A stretch of DNA of 64,000 nucleotides from Achromobacter pestifer (GCF_902859625.1 NZ_CADIJX010000009.1:85674-149673), one strand, 5' to 3'. Shown: positions 8,080 through 16,565, numbered from the stretch's first letter. The notes: generated from the sequence alone by a model not told the origin. A program made the numbers and translations.

Positions 8080-8973
8080 ATGCTGGGGGATCTAAAGCAA
8101 CTGCGCGCCTTTCTTGCGATCGCCCGCCTGGGCAATTTCACCCGGGCCGCGTACGAACTGAATATCTCGCAATCGGCTCTGACCATACAGATCCAGCAAC
8201 TCGAAACGCATCTGCGCACGCATCTGTTCGACCGCAATCGCCGATCCGTAAACCTGACACCGCAAGGCTTGGAGCTGCTTCCAAGAATCGAGCGCGTGGT
8301 TGCCGAGATTGAAGACCTTGTCACCCACGCCCGAGATGCCAGCGACCCCGAACGCGGCACGGTGACCGTCGCAGCCTTGCCCTCACTGGCGGCAGGCCTG
8401 CTACCGCACGCCATACATCGGCTGAATCGCAACTACCCTCGCATCACCGTCCGCATACGAGACACGGTCGCCTCTCGTCTTACCTACATGATCCGCAATG
8501 GAGAGGTCGACTTCGGGATTGGAAGCCCGATCAAGCGCGATCAGGAGCTGGTCTGGGAAAAGTTGATGACTGACCGGTTTTGCGCTTTTGTCGCGCCGGA
8601 TTACCCGTGGCCGATGCAGGACACGGTGACTCTCAAGGACCTGGTGGGTCCGCCTCTCATCCTTCCGGTCAGAGAGAGCAGCATCCGCATGCACATTGAA
8701 GCGGCAGCCGACAAAAACAAGATCTCGCTGCCCGCGGCGTATGAGGCGGTCTACAACTCAACCATCATGGCGATGGCGGCACAAGGAATCGGCGTAGCCG
8801 TCCTCTCCGAGTTGGTCGGGCGCGGAGCCGACACCAGCCGCTTGCGGCGCATCGCGATCGATGATCCGCCGCTATACCGATACATCGGCATCCTGCGACG
8901 CGCGGGCCGGTCGCTGTCCCGGCCGGCCGAATTGCTGACATCCGCATTGAGGGAAGTCGCAAGCGAGGATTGA
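8080..8973 (+). CDS. LysR-family transcriptional regulator
   Basis: Regulator of 297 residues with the N-terminal winged helix-turn-helix of the LysR family (residues ~4-62; 'LRAFLAIARLGNFTRAAYELNISQSALTIQIQQLE' in parts) and a periplasmic-binding-protein-like effector domain after residue 90. GGAG lies eight bases before the ATG. It is divergent from the 3HCDH-TRAP-udh-lactonase operon, so it probably controls that operon in response to the imported acid or a product. The effector is not known. Confidence 0.9.
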   Translation: MLGDLKQLRAFLAIARLGNFTRAAYELNISQSALTIQIQQLETHLRTHLFDRNRRSVNLTPQGLELLPRIERVVAEIEDLVTHARDASDPERGTVTVAALPSLAAGLLPHAIHRLNRNYPRITVRIRDTVASRLTYMIRNGEVDFGIGSPIKRDQELVWEKLMTDRFCAFVAPDYPWPMQDTVTLKDLVGPPLILPVRESSIRMHIEAAADKNKISLPAAYEAVYNSTIMAMAAQGIGVAVLSELVGRGADTSRLRRIAIDDPPLYRYIGILRRAGRSLSRPAELLTSALREVASED

Positions 8974-8991
8974 TCGGACGAAAAACGGACG

Positions 8992-9024
8992 AAAAAAAAG
9001 CACCGCGATCACTCGCAGGTGCTT
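8992..9024 (-). terminator. Rho-independent terminator of tRNA-Lys
   Basis: On the minus strand a stem AAGCACC/GGTGCTT with a 13-base loop is followed by a run of eight T. It sits about 35 bases beyond the 3' end of tRNA-Lys and also just after the convergent LysR gene. Confidence 0.8.
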
Positions 9025-9057
9025 GATTCTCTTTCTACCTTCGCAAAAAGGCAGGGG

Positions 9058-9133
9058 TGGTGGGCTGAGCGAGACTCGAACTCGCGACCAACGGATTAAA
9101 AGTCCGCTGCTCTACCGACTGAGCTATCAACCC
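9058..9133 (-). tRNA. tRNA-Lys (anticodon UUU)
   Basis: The minus strand folds as a complete 76-base cloverleaf with encoded CCA. The acceptor stem pairs GGGTTGA with TCAGCCC (one T-G), the D-loop carries AGCTCAGTCGGTAGAGC, the anticodon loop reads ACTTTTAAT with anticodon TTT, and the T-arm has GTTCGAGTC. It reads AAA and AAG lysine codons. Its own promoter and terminator flank it closely, so it is a single-gene unit. Confidence 0.98.
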
Positions 9134-9147
9134 GACCGAAGCCAGAA

Positions 9148-9176
9148 ATTATGACCGTTTTCTTTGTTCTTGTCAA
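9148..9176 (-). promoter_or_regulatory. Sigma-70 promoter of tRNA-Lys
   Basis: Minus strand: a consensus -35 TTGACA (9171-9176), a 17-base spacer and -10 CATAAT (9148-9153). The -10 ends 14 bases before the mature tRNA 5' end, leaving room for a short leader. Confidence 0.85.
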
Positions 9177-9209
9177 AAAATTTGATGCGATGGCCCACAA
9201 CCCCCTATC

Positions 9210-9258
9210 CGCCCAAATGGAAAACGGCTGCACAAGGCAGCCGCTTTCCATTTGGGCG
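9210..9258 (-). terminator. Long hairpin terminator after metQ
   Basis: A nearly perfect inverted repeat of about 22-base arms (outer arm CGCCCAAATGGAAA, inner arm GGCTGC) starts 20 bases past the metQ stop. On the minus strand the inner stem CGGCTGC/GCAGCCG is followed by TTTTCC, so it can end the met operon before tRNA-Lys. Confidence 0.75.
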
Positions 9259-9277
9259 GGCAGAGGAGAACCTGGAA

Positions 9278-10075
9278 TTACCAGGCAGCCACCACGGCGC
9301 CCTTGTACTTGGTCTCGATGAACTGCTTCACGGCCGGGCTGTGATAGATGCTGACCAGCTTGGCGTACTCCGGACGGTCCTTGTCCTTTTCACGCACGAC
9401 CAGCACGTTGGCGTACGGCGAATCCGGCGATTCCTGGGCAATGGCGTCCTTGGTCGGGTTCAGGCCGGCTTCCAGCGCGAAGTTGGTGTTGATGGCGGAG
9501 GCGTCGGTATCATCCAGCGAACGCGGCAGTTGGGCAGCGTCCAGTTCAATGAAGCGCAGCTTCTTCTTGTTCTCAACCACGTCGATCGGCGTTGCCTTCA
9601 GGCCGGCTTCGGGACGCAGCTTGATCAGGCCGTTGGCTTGCAGCAGCAGCAGGGCACGGCCGCCGTTGGTCGGATCGTTCGGCAACGCGATGCGGGCGCC
9701 GTCCTTCAATTCGGCCAGCGACTTGATCTTCTTGCTGTAGATGCCGATCGGGAAAATCACGGTCTTGGCGATGCTGACCAGCTTGTAGCCACGGTCAGCG
9801 TTGGCATTGTCCAGATAGGGCTGGTGCTGATAGCTGTTGACGTCCAGATCGCCTGCCGCCAACGCCACATTGGGCTGCACGTAGTCGGTGAATTCGATGA
9901 TCTGAACATTCAGGCCCTGCTTGGCGGCTTCGGCCTTGACCACTTCAAAGATCTGGGCGTGCGGGCCGGCGGTCACACCCACCTTCAGCGGCTTGTCCTG
10001 AGCCAGCGCGGGCTGGGCGAAAACGGCGGCGCCGAGGGCGAACGCGGCCAGCGACTTCAAAACCTTGATGCTCAT
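9278..10075 (-). CDS. metQ: Methionine ABC transporter substrate-binding protein
   Basis: Periplasmic binding protein of the NlpA/MetQ family, 265 residues, that captures methionine for MetNI. The signal peptide ends AQPALAQ and the mature part begins 'DKPLKVGVTAGPHAQIFE', the family's opening strand. 'EFTDYVQPNVALAAGDLDVNSYQHQPYL' in parts and 'ALPNDPTNGGRALLLLQANGLI' in parts are diagnostic. Unlike most MetQ proteins there is no lipobox Cys at the cleavage site, so the protein should be free in the periplasm rather than lipid-anchored. It is the third gene of metNIQ, 56 bases after metI. Confidence 0.95.
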   Translation of the reverse strand: MSIKVLKSLAAFALGAAVFAQPALAQDKPLKVGVTAGPHAQIFEVVKAEAAKQGLNVQIIEFTDYVQPNVALAAGDLDVNSYQHQPYLDNANADRGYKLVSIAKTVIFPIGIYSKKIKSLAELKDGARIALPNDPTNGGRALLLLQANGLIKLRPEAGLKATPIDVVENKKKLRFIELDAAQLPRSLDDTDASAINTNFALEAGLNPTKDAIAQESPDSPYANVLVVREKDKDRPEYAKLVSIYHSPAVKQFIETKYKGAVVAAW

Positions 10076-10131
10076 GTTGCGATATCCCGAATAACGGATG
10101 TGAAGAGAAGAATGAATGGACGCCGTTGCGA

Positions 10132-10785
10132 TCAGCGATGCGACAGGCGGCGCACGAAGCGATCGCCAAAGCTTTGGATCGCTTGAACCAGGACGATCAG
10201 CACAATCACGACGGCAGCCATGACGTCTGATTGGAAACGCTGATATCCGTAGCGGATGGCCAGGTCGCCCAAACCGCCACCGCCAATGGCGCCGGCCATT
10301 GCCGAATAGCCGATCAGACTGACGACGGTGACGATGGTGGCGGCGATCAGGCCGGGCAACGCTTCAGGCAGCAGCACCTTCATGATGATCTGCATGGGCG
10401 ATGCGCCCATCGCGCGCGCCGCGGTGATCAGCCCAGGATCCACTTCGCGCATGGCGTTTTCGGCGATGCGGGCCATGAACGGAATGGCGGCCACCGACAG
10501 CGGCACGATCGCGGCGGTGGTGCCGATGGAGGTCTGCGCGATCAGGCGCGTGAATGGAATGATCGCAACCATCAAGATCACGAACGGCACCGAACGGGTG
10601 GCGTTGATGATGGCGCCCAACACGTGGTTGACCGGCTGGTTCTCCAGCATGTTGCCGCGCGCGGTCACGGTCAGCGTCACGCCCAGCGGAATGCCGATCA
10701 CCACCGCGATGGCGCTGGCCACGCCCACCATCAGCAGGGTGTCAAGCAGCGACGTAATAAGCAGATCGATCAGTTGCGGACTCAT
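10132..10785 (-). CDS. metI: Methionine ABC transporter permease
   Basis: Membrane subunit of the methionine importer, 217 residues, five hydrophobic helices. The EAA coupling loop is visible as 'REVDPGLITAARAMGASPMQIIMKVLLPEALPG' in parts, which docks on the MetN ATPase. 'MAGAIGGGGLGDLAIRYGYQRF' in parts near the C-terminus is typical of MetI. Its start lies inside the end of metN (44-base overlap), so translation is probably coupled. Confidence 0.95.
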   Translation of the reverse strand: MSPQLIDLLITSLLDTLLMVGVASAIAVVIGIPLGVTLTVTARGNMLENQPVNHVLGAIINATRSVPFVILMVAIIPFTRLIAQTSIGTTAAIVPLSVAAIPFMARIAENAMREVDPGLITAARAMGASPMQIIMKVLLPEALPGLIAATIVTVVSLIGYSAMAGAIGGGGLGDLAIRYGYQRFQSDVMAAVVIVLIVLVQAIQSFGDRFVRRLSHR

Positions 10786-11830
10786 GAGCTATTTCTTCAA
10801 CGGTAATGTCACGGGCGGTCAATGCGGTGATCGCATCGTTGACCGCGGCGGGCGTGCCTTGCGCCAGCACGAACATCGTGCCCACGGCCACGCCCTGGAT
10901 ATCTTCAACGCGGGCCTGCACCAGGCCGACGTCCAGCGAATACTGCTTGGACAGATCCGACAGGAACGATCCCGACGCATCCGTTCCCGTCAACGACAGG
11001 CGCAGCAGACGCACGGCCTGGCCCGGCTTGGCGGCGGCCAGCGTGGCGATGCGTTCTTTCACGGCAGCCAGCGTGGCGTCGGTCAGGTCGGACGCCGTAG
11101 CGGCCGACACCATGCCGCGCGTCACGTCGTGGCGCGGCTGCGCGAACACTTCGCGCGTGCTGCCCACTTCCACCACTTCGCCTTGCGACAGCACGGCGAC
11201 GCGGTCGCAGACTTCGCGCACGACTTCCATCTGGTGGGTAATCATGACGACGGTCACGCCGGTCTTGCGGTTGATGTCGCGCAGCAACGCCAGGATGTTG
11301 TGCGTGGTTTCCGGGTCTAGCGCGGACGTGGCTTCATCGCTGAGCAGCACGTCCGGGTTGTTGGCCAGCGCGCGTGCAATGCCCACGCGCTGCTTCTGGC
11401 CGCCACTGATCTGGCTGGGGTAGCGGTCACGCAGATGCTCAAGCCCCACCAGCGCCAGCAGGCGCTCGACACGTGCCGGGATCTCGGCTTTTGCCACGCC
11501 GGCGATTTCCAGCGGCAGGGCGACATTGCCGTACACCGTGCGGCGCGACAGCAAGTTAAAGCCCTGGAACACCATGCCAATGCGGCGGCGCTGCCCGCGC
11601 AACTGCGCTTCGTTCAAGCCCGTGAGCTGCTGCCCGCCGATGGCGATCGTGCCTTCGTTGGGGCGTTCCAGCAAATTGATGCACTGGACCAGCGTGCTTT
11701 TACCGGCCCCGCTGGGGCCGATGATGCCGAAGACCTCGCCCTGCTCGATGTGCAGGTTGATGCCTCGCAGCGCCTGGAATTCTCCATGCGGCGTGGCATA
11801 GGTCTTGGATAGGTTCTCGATGTGAATCAT
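10742..11830 (-). CDS. metN: Methionine ABC transporter ATP-binding protein
   Basis: ATPase of the methionine importer, 362 residues. Walker A GPSGAGKST lies near residues 38-46, the ABC signature is 'SGGQKQRVGIARAL', Walker B is 'VLLSDEATSALDPE', and the switch His is in 'MITHQMEV'. After residue ~270 comes a C-terminal regulatory NIL domain, which in MetN binds methionine and inhibits transport. First gene of metN-metI-metQ. No SAM riboswitch is seen in the ~220 bases upstream. Confidence 0.96.
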   Translation of the reverse strand: MIHIENLSKTYATPHGEFQALRGINLHIEQGEVFGIIGPSGAGKSTLVQCINLLERPNEGTIAIGGQQLTGLNEAQLRGQRRRIGMVFQGFNLLSRRTVYGNVALPLEIAGVAKAEIPARVERLLALVGLEHLRDRYPSQISGGQKQRVGIARALANNPDVLLSDEATSALDPETTHNILALLRDINRKTGVTVVMITHQMEVVREVCDRVAVLSQGEVVEVGSTREVFAQPRHDVTRGMVSAATASDLTDATLAAVKERIATLAAAKPGQAVRLLRLSLTGTDASGSFLSDLSKQYSLDVGLVQARVEDIQGVAVGTMFVLAQGTPAAVNDAITALTARDITVEEIAHESATDRSAYYVAA

Positions 11831-11850
11831 GGCAAGCGATTTTGTATCTT

Positions 11851-11867
11851 TTCTCTTCTAAAGAGAA
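11851..11867. promoter_or_regulatory. Inverted repeat just upstream of metN
   Basis: Perfect palindrome with arms TTCTCTT and AAGAGAA around CTA, 21 bases before the metN start. It could be an operator or a small leader hairpin. It does not match the MetJ or MetR consensus sites I know. Confidence 0.35.
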
Positions 11868-11884
11868 CGACCGTTTTTTCCATT

Positions 11885-11909
11885 TTCTATAACTAGAAGT
11901 AATATAGAA
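11885..11909. promoter_or_regulatory. Second inverted repeat upstream of metN
   Basis: Arms TTCTATA and TATAGAA are separated by 11 bases, about 55 bases before metN, in a short AT-rich patch that probably contains the promoter. The size fits a LysR-type site; no LysR gene is adjacent. Confidence 0.35.
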
Positions 11910-11982
11910 CGCCGTGGCCGCCCAGGGGCAAGCCGACGAGGCCTATCGCGAATCCTGCAATCGGGTGCCGGGCAGAAGGCGT

Positions 11983-12050
11983 AAAGGGCAGCCTGGAAGG
12001 AAAGCCTTCCTGACTGCCCTTTTGCTACCGTGGCCGATCAAGCGGCCACG
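11983..12050 (-). terminator. Tandem hairpins after the GH31 gene
   Basis: Two hairpins follow the GH31 stop on the minus strand. The first has 8-base arms CGTGGCCG/CGGCCACG (12029-12050). The second has outer arms AAAGGGCAG/CTGCCCTTT and inner arms GGAAGG/CCTTCC (11983-12023) and ends in TTT, fitting a factor-independent terminator. Confidence 0.7.
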
Positions 12051-12056
12051 CTAACG

Positions 12057-14282
12057 TCAACGTGCTCGGGAAATGCGCACTTCCGCACCCCGGCGCTTGA
12101 CCTCAAGGCCTTCGGACGGCGAGATCCGCAGTCCTTCCAGCCCCTTGATGTAGCTGGAGCCTTGCATCTGCATCACGCGGATCTTGTTGCGCATGACGAC
12201 CGGGTTATGCACCGGCATGCCGAACATCCAGACTTCGTCCAGAATGCGGGCCGAGTTGAACTCGCCCGTATGCTGCGCGGCAGGCCCCAGACAGAGCATG
12301 TGCCCTTCCCGGCCGAAAACCGGGAACTGGCCCAATTCGCAGTCGATCGTCCAGGTGGTGCCGCCTTCGTAGCGATGCCCCGTGTTCAGATCCCACCACG
12401 CCTCGCCCTTGGGCAGGTACACCCGCACCTGATTGCCAGGCTCGGTCACCGGCGCCACCAGCAGGGCCGGGCCCAGCAGGTATTGCAGGTCCCATTCGTG
12501 GGCATGCGGATCGTTCGGGAACGACAGGGCCATGGAACGCTGCACCGGCAAACCGGTGCGCGCGGAGTCCTCGATGGCGCCCAACACATAAGGCACCAGG
12601 CGATAGCGCCACTGCATCCAGGTCTTGGCCTGGGCCAGCGTTTCTTCGTCGAAGTCCCAAGGCATCAGGCCTTCAACGCCCTGGAAGGAGAAGTTCGCCG
12701 AGAAGACGCCAATGGTCAGCCAACGCAGATACAGCTCGGATGTCATGCCCGAGCGGTCACGCGCGGCGGAGCCGATGCCGTGTACCTGCACCGGCACACC
12801 ACTGGCCCCAATCGACAAGGCGGTACGCAAGGTATGGCGCAAGCCATTCCAGGTGTTGTCCACCTGCGGCCCCACCTGCCACGGCAGGCGCTGCGCGGCG
12901 GGGAACAGGTCGGAACTGGGCACCACGCCTTCCGGCGGCACCTTCAGGCCGGCAACGGCGTCGAACAGCGCGCGGCGCACCAGCAGCGGATACATGGTGC
13001 GCAGGGCCGGGCCAGTTTCGCCGTTACGGGCGATCACGCCGTCGGGAATGGCGATCTGGGCGTCGCACGCGGGCGCGTCCAGGCCGTCTTCGACCAATTG
13101 GCGATGGCGCTCGACCCACTGGTTGTAGATGTCGCGATAGGTCAGGTCCAGCAAGCCGTACGGCTGCCCCGATGTGGCGGGGATGCCGTCGAACACCTGG
13201 GCCGAACCATCTTCCTTGGTCAGCAACCAGCCGCGGTCTTCCAGTTCTTCAAACAACGGGCTGGTTTTCAGCACGCCGGGGAAACCGGAGGCCGAAACAT
13301 GCACGTTGTGCTTATGGAAGAGCGCCAGCATCTGCTTGGCGTCCGGGAAACGCTGGGCGTCCCATTCAAAAACCGCTTTGTCCGCCTGAAAGCCCCAGGC
13401 CGCAGGCTGCGCCAGGGTCACGGCATCCACCGGAATCTGGTTTTCGCGCATGCGGGCCACCAGGGCCACCGTTTGCGTCGGCATTTCGCCCGTGGCCTGT
13501 TGCAGCCACGCGCCCATCGCCCACAGCACGGGCTGGCCGGCGCGGCCAGTCAGCGCAGTGTATTGATTCAGGATTTCCGCGGGTTCGCCAGCGAACAGGA
13601 ACAGGTCCAGCACGGCGTCGTCCACGGTCAGCACATAGGCGGAATCCGCGGGCGCAACACCCACTGCGTGCTCGACGCGGCGCATCGTGTTCACGTAGAC
13701 ACCCCAGCCGCGCGGGCTCCATGCCAACGGCAAGGCGCGATGCTCGGGGTCATCGGAAACAACCGATTCCTCGCGGCGGTTCAAGTCGCCCGGCGTTTCG
13801 CCCAGGCCGAAGACGCGATCGTCGCCCTGCAAGGTGAACCCCGCCGACCAGACCGCGTCATCGTCCTGGTCCAGCGCGTTATGCCCGAATGCGGGCGTAT
13901 GCACGGAAACCTCGGACTCGAACACCCGTTCTTCGTTGCGATAGATCGCAACGCGCACGGGGTTGGATTGAATCTCCAGGGCGACATCACCCTGGGTAAT
14001 GCGCCAGCCATCCCCGCCTTCGCGAGGGGCAATGGCGGCTTCGCCCACGGCCTCTTGGCGCGCGAGCAGCATTTCCGCCACGGCGCGCGCGCGCGCGCTG
14101 GGCTTATCTTCATTCAGGTGATTTGCCTCGCCGAAGCGCAAGCGAAAAACACCAGGCGCATGCGCCTCGACTACCAGGTGCAACCCATCGCCCGCATCGA
14201 AATCGAAGCGACTGGGGCGGGACGTCAGCAGCTCGATGTTGTCGAGCTGGGTAGTATGGGCAAAGTCGAACTTGGGCGGCAC
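12057..14282 (-). CDS. Glycoside hydrolase family 31-like protein, active site eroded
   Basis: Large cytosolic protein (741 residues, no signal peptide) with the fold order of GH31 alpha-glycosidases: N-terminal beta-sandwich, 'GLGETPGDLNRR' near 159-170, a (beta/alpha)8 barrel from ~250, and C-terminal beta domains with 'GPALLVAPVTEPGNQVRVYLPKGEAWWD' in parts. By eye against YicI-type enzymes, the nucleophile Asp of KTDFGE aligns with Asp407 (ACDAQIAIP). The acid/base Asp of HWGGD falls at Gln473 (PWQVGPQ), the sugar-binding Asp of FWSHDIGG falls at Gly502 (QVHGIGS), and the His of LSSHSRLHG is lost (FSANFSFQG). It may be inactive or act on another substrate. Start is GTG with GGGGGA seven bases upstream. 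Gene stands alone; a (GC)8 run lies at 14083-14098. Confidence 0.8.
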   Translation of the reverse strand: MPPKFDFAHTTQLDNIELLTSRPSRFDFDAGDGLHLVVEAHAPGVFRLRFGEANHLNEDKPSARARAVAEMLLARQEAVGEAAIAPREGGDGWRITQGDVALEIQSNPVRVAIYRNEERVFESEVSVHTPAFGHNALDQDDDAVWSAGFTLQGDDRVFGLGETPGDLNRREESVVSDDPEHRALPLAWSPRGWGVYVNTMRRVEHAVGVAPADSAYVLTVDDAVLDLFLFAGEPAEILNQYTALTGRAGQPVLWAMGAWLQQATGEMPTQTVALVARMRENQIPVDAVTLAQPAAWGFQADKAVFEWDAQRFPDAKQMLALFHKHNVHVSASGFPGVLKTSPLFEELEDRGWLLTKEDGSAQVFDGIPATSGQPYGLLDLTYRDIYNQWVERHRQLVEDGLDAPACDAQIAIPDGVIARNGETGPALRTMYPLLVRRALFDAVAGLKVPPEGVVPSSDLFPAAQRLPWQVGPQVDNTWNGLRHTLRTALSIGASGVPVQVHGIGSAARDRSGMTSELYLRWLTIGVFSANFSFQGVEGLMPWDFDEETLAQAKTWMQWRYRLVPYVLGAIEDSARTGLPVQRSMALSFPNDPHAHEWDLQYLLGPALLVAPVTEPGNQVRVYLPKGEAWWDLNTGHRYEGGTTWTIDCELGQFPVFGREGHMLCLGPAAQHTGEFNSARILDEVWMFGMPVHNPVVMRNKIRVMQMQGSSYIKGLEGLRISPSEGLEVKRRGAEVRISRAR

Positions 14283-14552
14283 AGAGCATCCCCCGGCTTA
14301 AGCCAAAAACCATCAAAGGACGCTATTTTGACGGATTTGAGCTTTGAAATAAACTCGGTCCCTCTTTTGGACGGAAATCCCATCCATAAAAGGGGTCATA
14401 AAGCCCTCGGCGAGCGTCCATCGGCCTTGATGCCCGCGAGCCGCCGAAACGCCAACTTTGAGGCCAATGCGGCCTATTTGGCGCCAAATCCTGGCAATTA
14501 CTGCAATTCTACGCCACCTGGCCTCGGGGCCCGTCACCGGCCTGACTTTTTT

Positions 14553-16421
14553 TCACCTAGGAGAAATAAGTTGGGCCAGATCGGTTTCCAATGGTGACGG
14601 CTCGCCGGCCAGGCGTGCGGCGATCAGGTCGCCCATCAGCGCCGACCAGGACAGCCCTCGCGAGGCATAGCCGATGGCCAGCCACACGCCCCGAGCATGC
14701 GGCAATTCGCCCACCGCCGGCAAGCGTCCCGGCAAGACGGCACGCCAGCCCGCCCAGCCCGGCAGACTGCCTGGAACCAGCGCGTCAAAGTCCGGGAAGT
14801 GACCGCTTAGTAGCCCCGCCGCCTTGCCCAGCGTGACGCGCTGCCCATCGGCGCTGATGCGCGCGTCGGTCGCGTCATGCACATACGTGCTGCCGACCAC
14901 GCAGCCGGCGCCCACATCCGGCAGCAGATACCCTTCCCCGCCCACGATGCAGCGCGGGCCGCCCGACAACGCCGCAGGCGGCACCAGCGTCACCTCGCCT
15001 GCCAGCGCGTGCATTTGCGCCACCCGCGGCAACGGTTCCAGCAGGCCGCTGTCAGCCAGCACGCCGCGCGCGCCCGCCGCATTGGCCAGGATGACCGTCT
15101 GGGCTTGCGCCAGCTCGGCCCCCTGTTCGTCCAGCACACGCCAGCCCTGTGCGGCAGGCTCCACGCGCGCCGCCTTGCCCGGCAACAACGTCACGCCGGC
15201 CGTTGCCAACAAGGCATCGATCAGGCGATTGGGCTGCACCAGCATGCCCTGGGCAAAGAACACACCGCCACGCGCCAGCGGCAAACCGGCCAGGGCGCTG
15301 GCCTCGTCACGATCCACCTGACGTACCCAATCGCGCGGAAACGCCAGGGTTTCCAGGGTGCCGGCCAGCGCGGCCGACTTGCCCGCATCACGTTCCACCT
15401 GCACCGTGCCGCATACCCGTGGCGCGGCATCGCCGGCCAAACCTTGCCAACGGGCCAGCGCGCGCTGACTGCCCGCACGTGACAGCCGCGCCCGCGCGTT
15501 GTCATCTCGCGCCACCACCGGCGTCAGCGCCGCGGCCAGATGGCCAGCGTGCGCGGGCGCACCCAGCGCGCGCCCGGCGTCCAGCACCGTCACGCGCCAA
15601 CCGCGCCCCGCCAGCGCTTGCGCAATCCCCGCGCCAGCCAACCCCGCGCCCACCACCACGGCATGGCCGGCTTCCATGCCTGGAGCCGCCGCCGCGCGGC
15701 CTTCCGCCCGAATCACACCCACCGTCATTGGCCATTCGCCACCCTGCTCCGATGCCCGTTCGATATCGAAACCCACCGTCTGCAAGCCATCCCGCAACGC
15801 GCCCGTGCAAGCCCAAGTCGCCACCGTCGCCCCCGGCGCCGCCAGAGCGGCCAGATCGCGCAACAGCGGTTCGGCCCACATCCGCGGATTGCGCTCGGGC
15901 GCGAACCCATCCAGAAAGAATGCGTCGACCCGCGCGTTCAGGCGTGGCGCCAGCACCTGCGCATCCCCGAAACCCAGCGTCAGCGTGACCGCGCCGTTCT
16001 CGAATTCCAAACGATGCAGCCCCGGCAACAGCGCCGGCCACTGCGCGGCAAGGCGTTGCGCCAGATCCGCCAAGGGCGCAGGCGCGAAACGCGCCAACAA
16101 TGCCGACAGATCCGGGTCCGTGAACGGATGGGCTTCCAGCGACACTACATGCAGCGTGGCGGATCGCTGCGGGTCATCGCGCCAGGCCTTCCATAGCGTC
16201 AAGAAGTTCCAACCCAGGCCAAACCCCGTTTCGCACACCGTGAATTCGCGCCGGCCGCGCCAACGTTCGGGCAATCCGTTGCCGCGCAGGAATACATGTT
16301 CCGCCTGCCCCAGCGCGCCTGACGGCGAGCGATGGACATCGCTGCTCAGGGAGTTGTACAGCTTGCCGTCAGCGTCGAAGTCGACCACTGCGGGCGTCAA
16401 GGGAACATAGGGCGCGGACAT
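14553..16421 (-). CDS. mnmC: Bifunctional tRNA mnm5s2U biosynthesis protein MnmC
   Basis: Two-domain enzyme of 622 residues that finishes the wobble-uridine modification in tRNAs for Lys, Glu and Gln. The N-terminal part (~1-245) is the SAM-dependent methyltransferase, with 'ETGFGLGWNFL' and 'DAFFLDGFAPERNPRMW' in parts. The C-terminal part is the FAD-dependent oxidase that removes the carboxymethyl group, opening with the dinucleotide-binding 'VVVGAGLAGAGIAQALAGRG' and ending 'GYASRGLSWSALMGDLIA' in parts. The open frame reaches a TTG at 16439, but the ATG at 16421 (MSAPYVPLTPA) fits the family start. It is divergent from the IMPase gene. Confidence 0.94.
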   Translation of the reverse strand: MSAPYVPLTPAVVDFDADGKLYNSLSSDVHRSPSGALGQAEHVFLRGNGLPERWRGRREFTVCETGFGLGWNFLTLWKAWRDDPQRSATLHVVSLEAHPFTDPDLSALLARFAPAPLADLAQRLAAQWPALLPGLHRLEFENGAVTLTLGFGDAQVLAPRLNARVDAFFLDGFAPERNPRMWAEPLLRDLAALAAPGATVATWACTGALRDGLQTVGFDIERASEQGGEWPMTVGVIRAEGRAAAAPGMEAGHAVVVGAGLAGAGIAQALAGRGWRVTVLDAGRALGAPAHAGHLAAALTPVVARDDNARARLSRAGSQRALARWQGLAGDAAPRVCGTVQVERDAGKSAALAGTLETLAFPRDWVRQVDRDEASALAGLPLARGGVFFAQGMLVQPNRLIDALLATAGVTLLPGKAARVEPAAQGWRVLDEQGAELAQAQTVILANAAGARGVLADSGLLEPLPRVAQMHALAGEVTLVPPAALSGGPRCIVGGEGYLLPDVGAGCVVGSTYVHDATDARISADGQRVTLGKAAGLLSGHFPDFDALVPGSLPGWAGWRAVLPGRLPAVGELPHARGVWLAIGYASRGLSWSALMGDLIAARLAGEPSPLETDLAQLISPR

Positions 16422-16565
16422 GGAATCCCGGGAAAACAATCAGGGTTGAGACAAAGACGAATTATCGAGCGTCTGCCGTGCAGGCGTTGGATGGACACCA
16501 CGCGAAGGCCGTGTTTCAGGCCGCTGCCTCAAATTTGACGCATACATGGGCTTACACTGGATTAC

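Noticed and set aside
2136..8973. The hexuronate cassette as a horizontally acquired island
   Set aside because: No integrase, direct repeats or tRNA junction at its ends, and base composition looks similar to its neighbours; the tRNA-Lys at 9058 is intact with no duplicated 3' end seen in the window.
14313..14537. A 74-codon minus-strand frame upstream of the GH31 gene
   Set aside because: No ribosome-binding site, no family resemblance and biased composition; the 270-base gap is better read as the promoter region.
12030..14597. An 855-codon open frame on the plus strand opposite the GH31 gene
   Set aside because: Composition is that of a complementary-strand shadow; the minus-strand frame shows a recognisable family over its full length.
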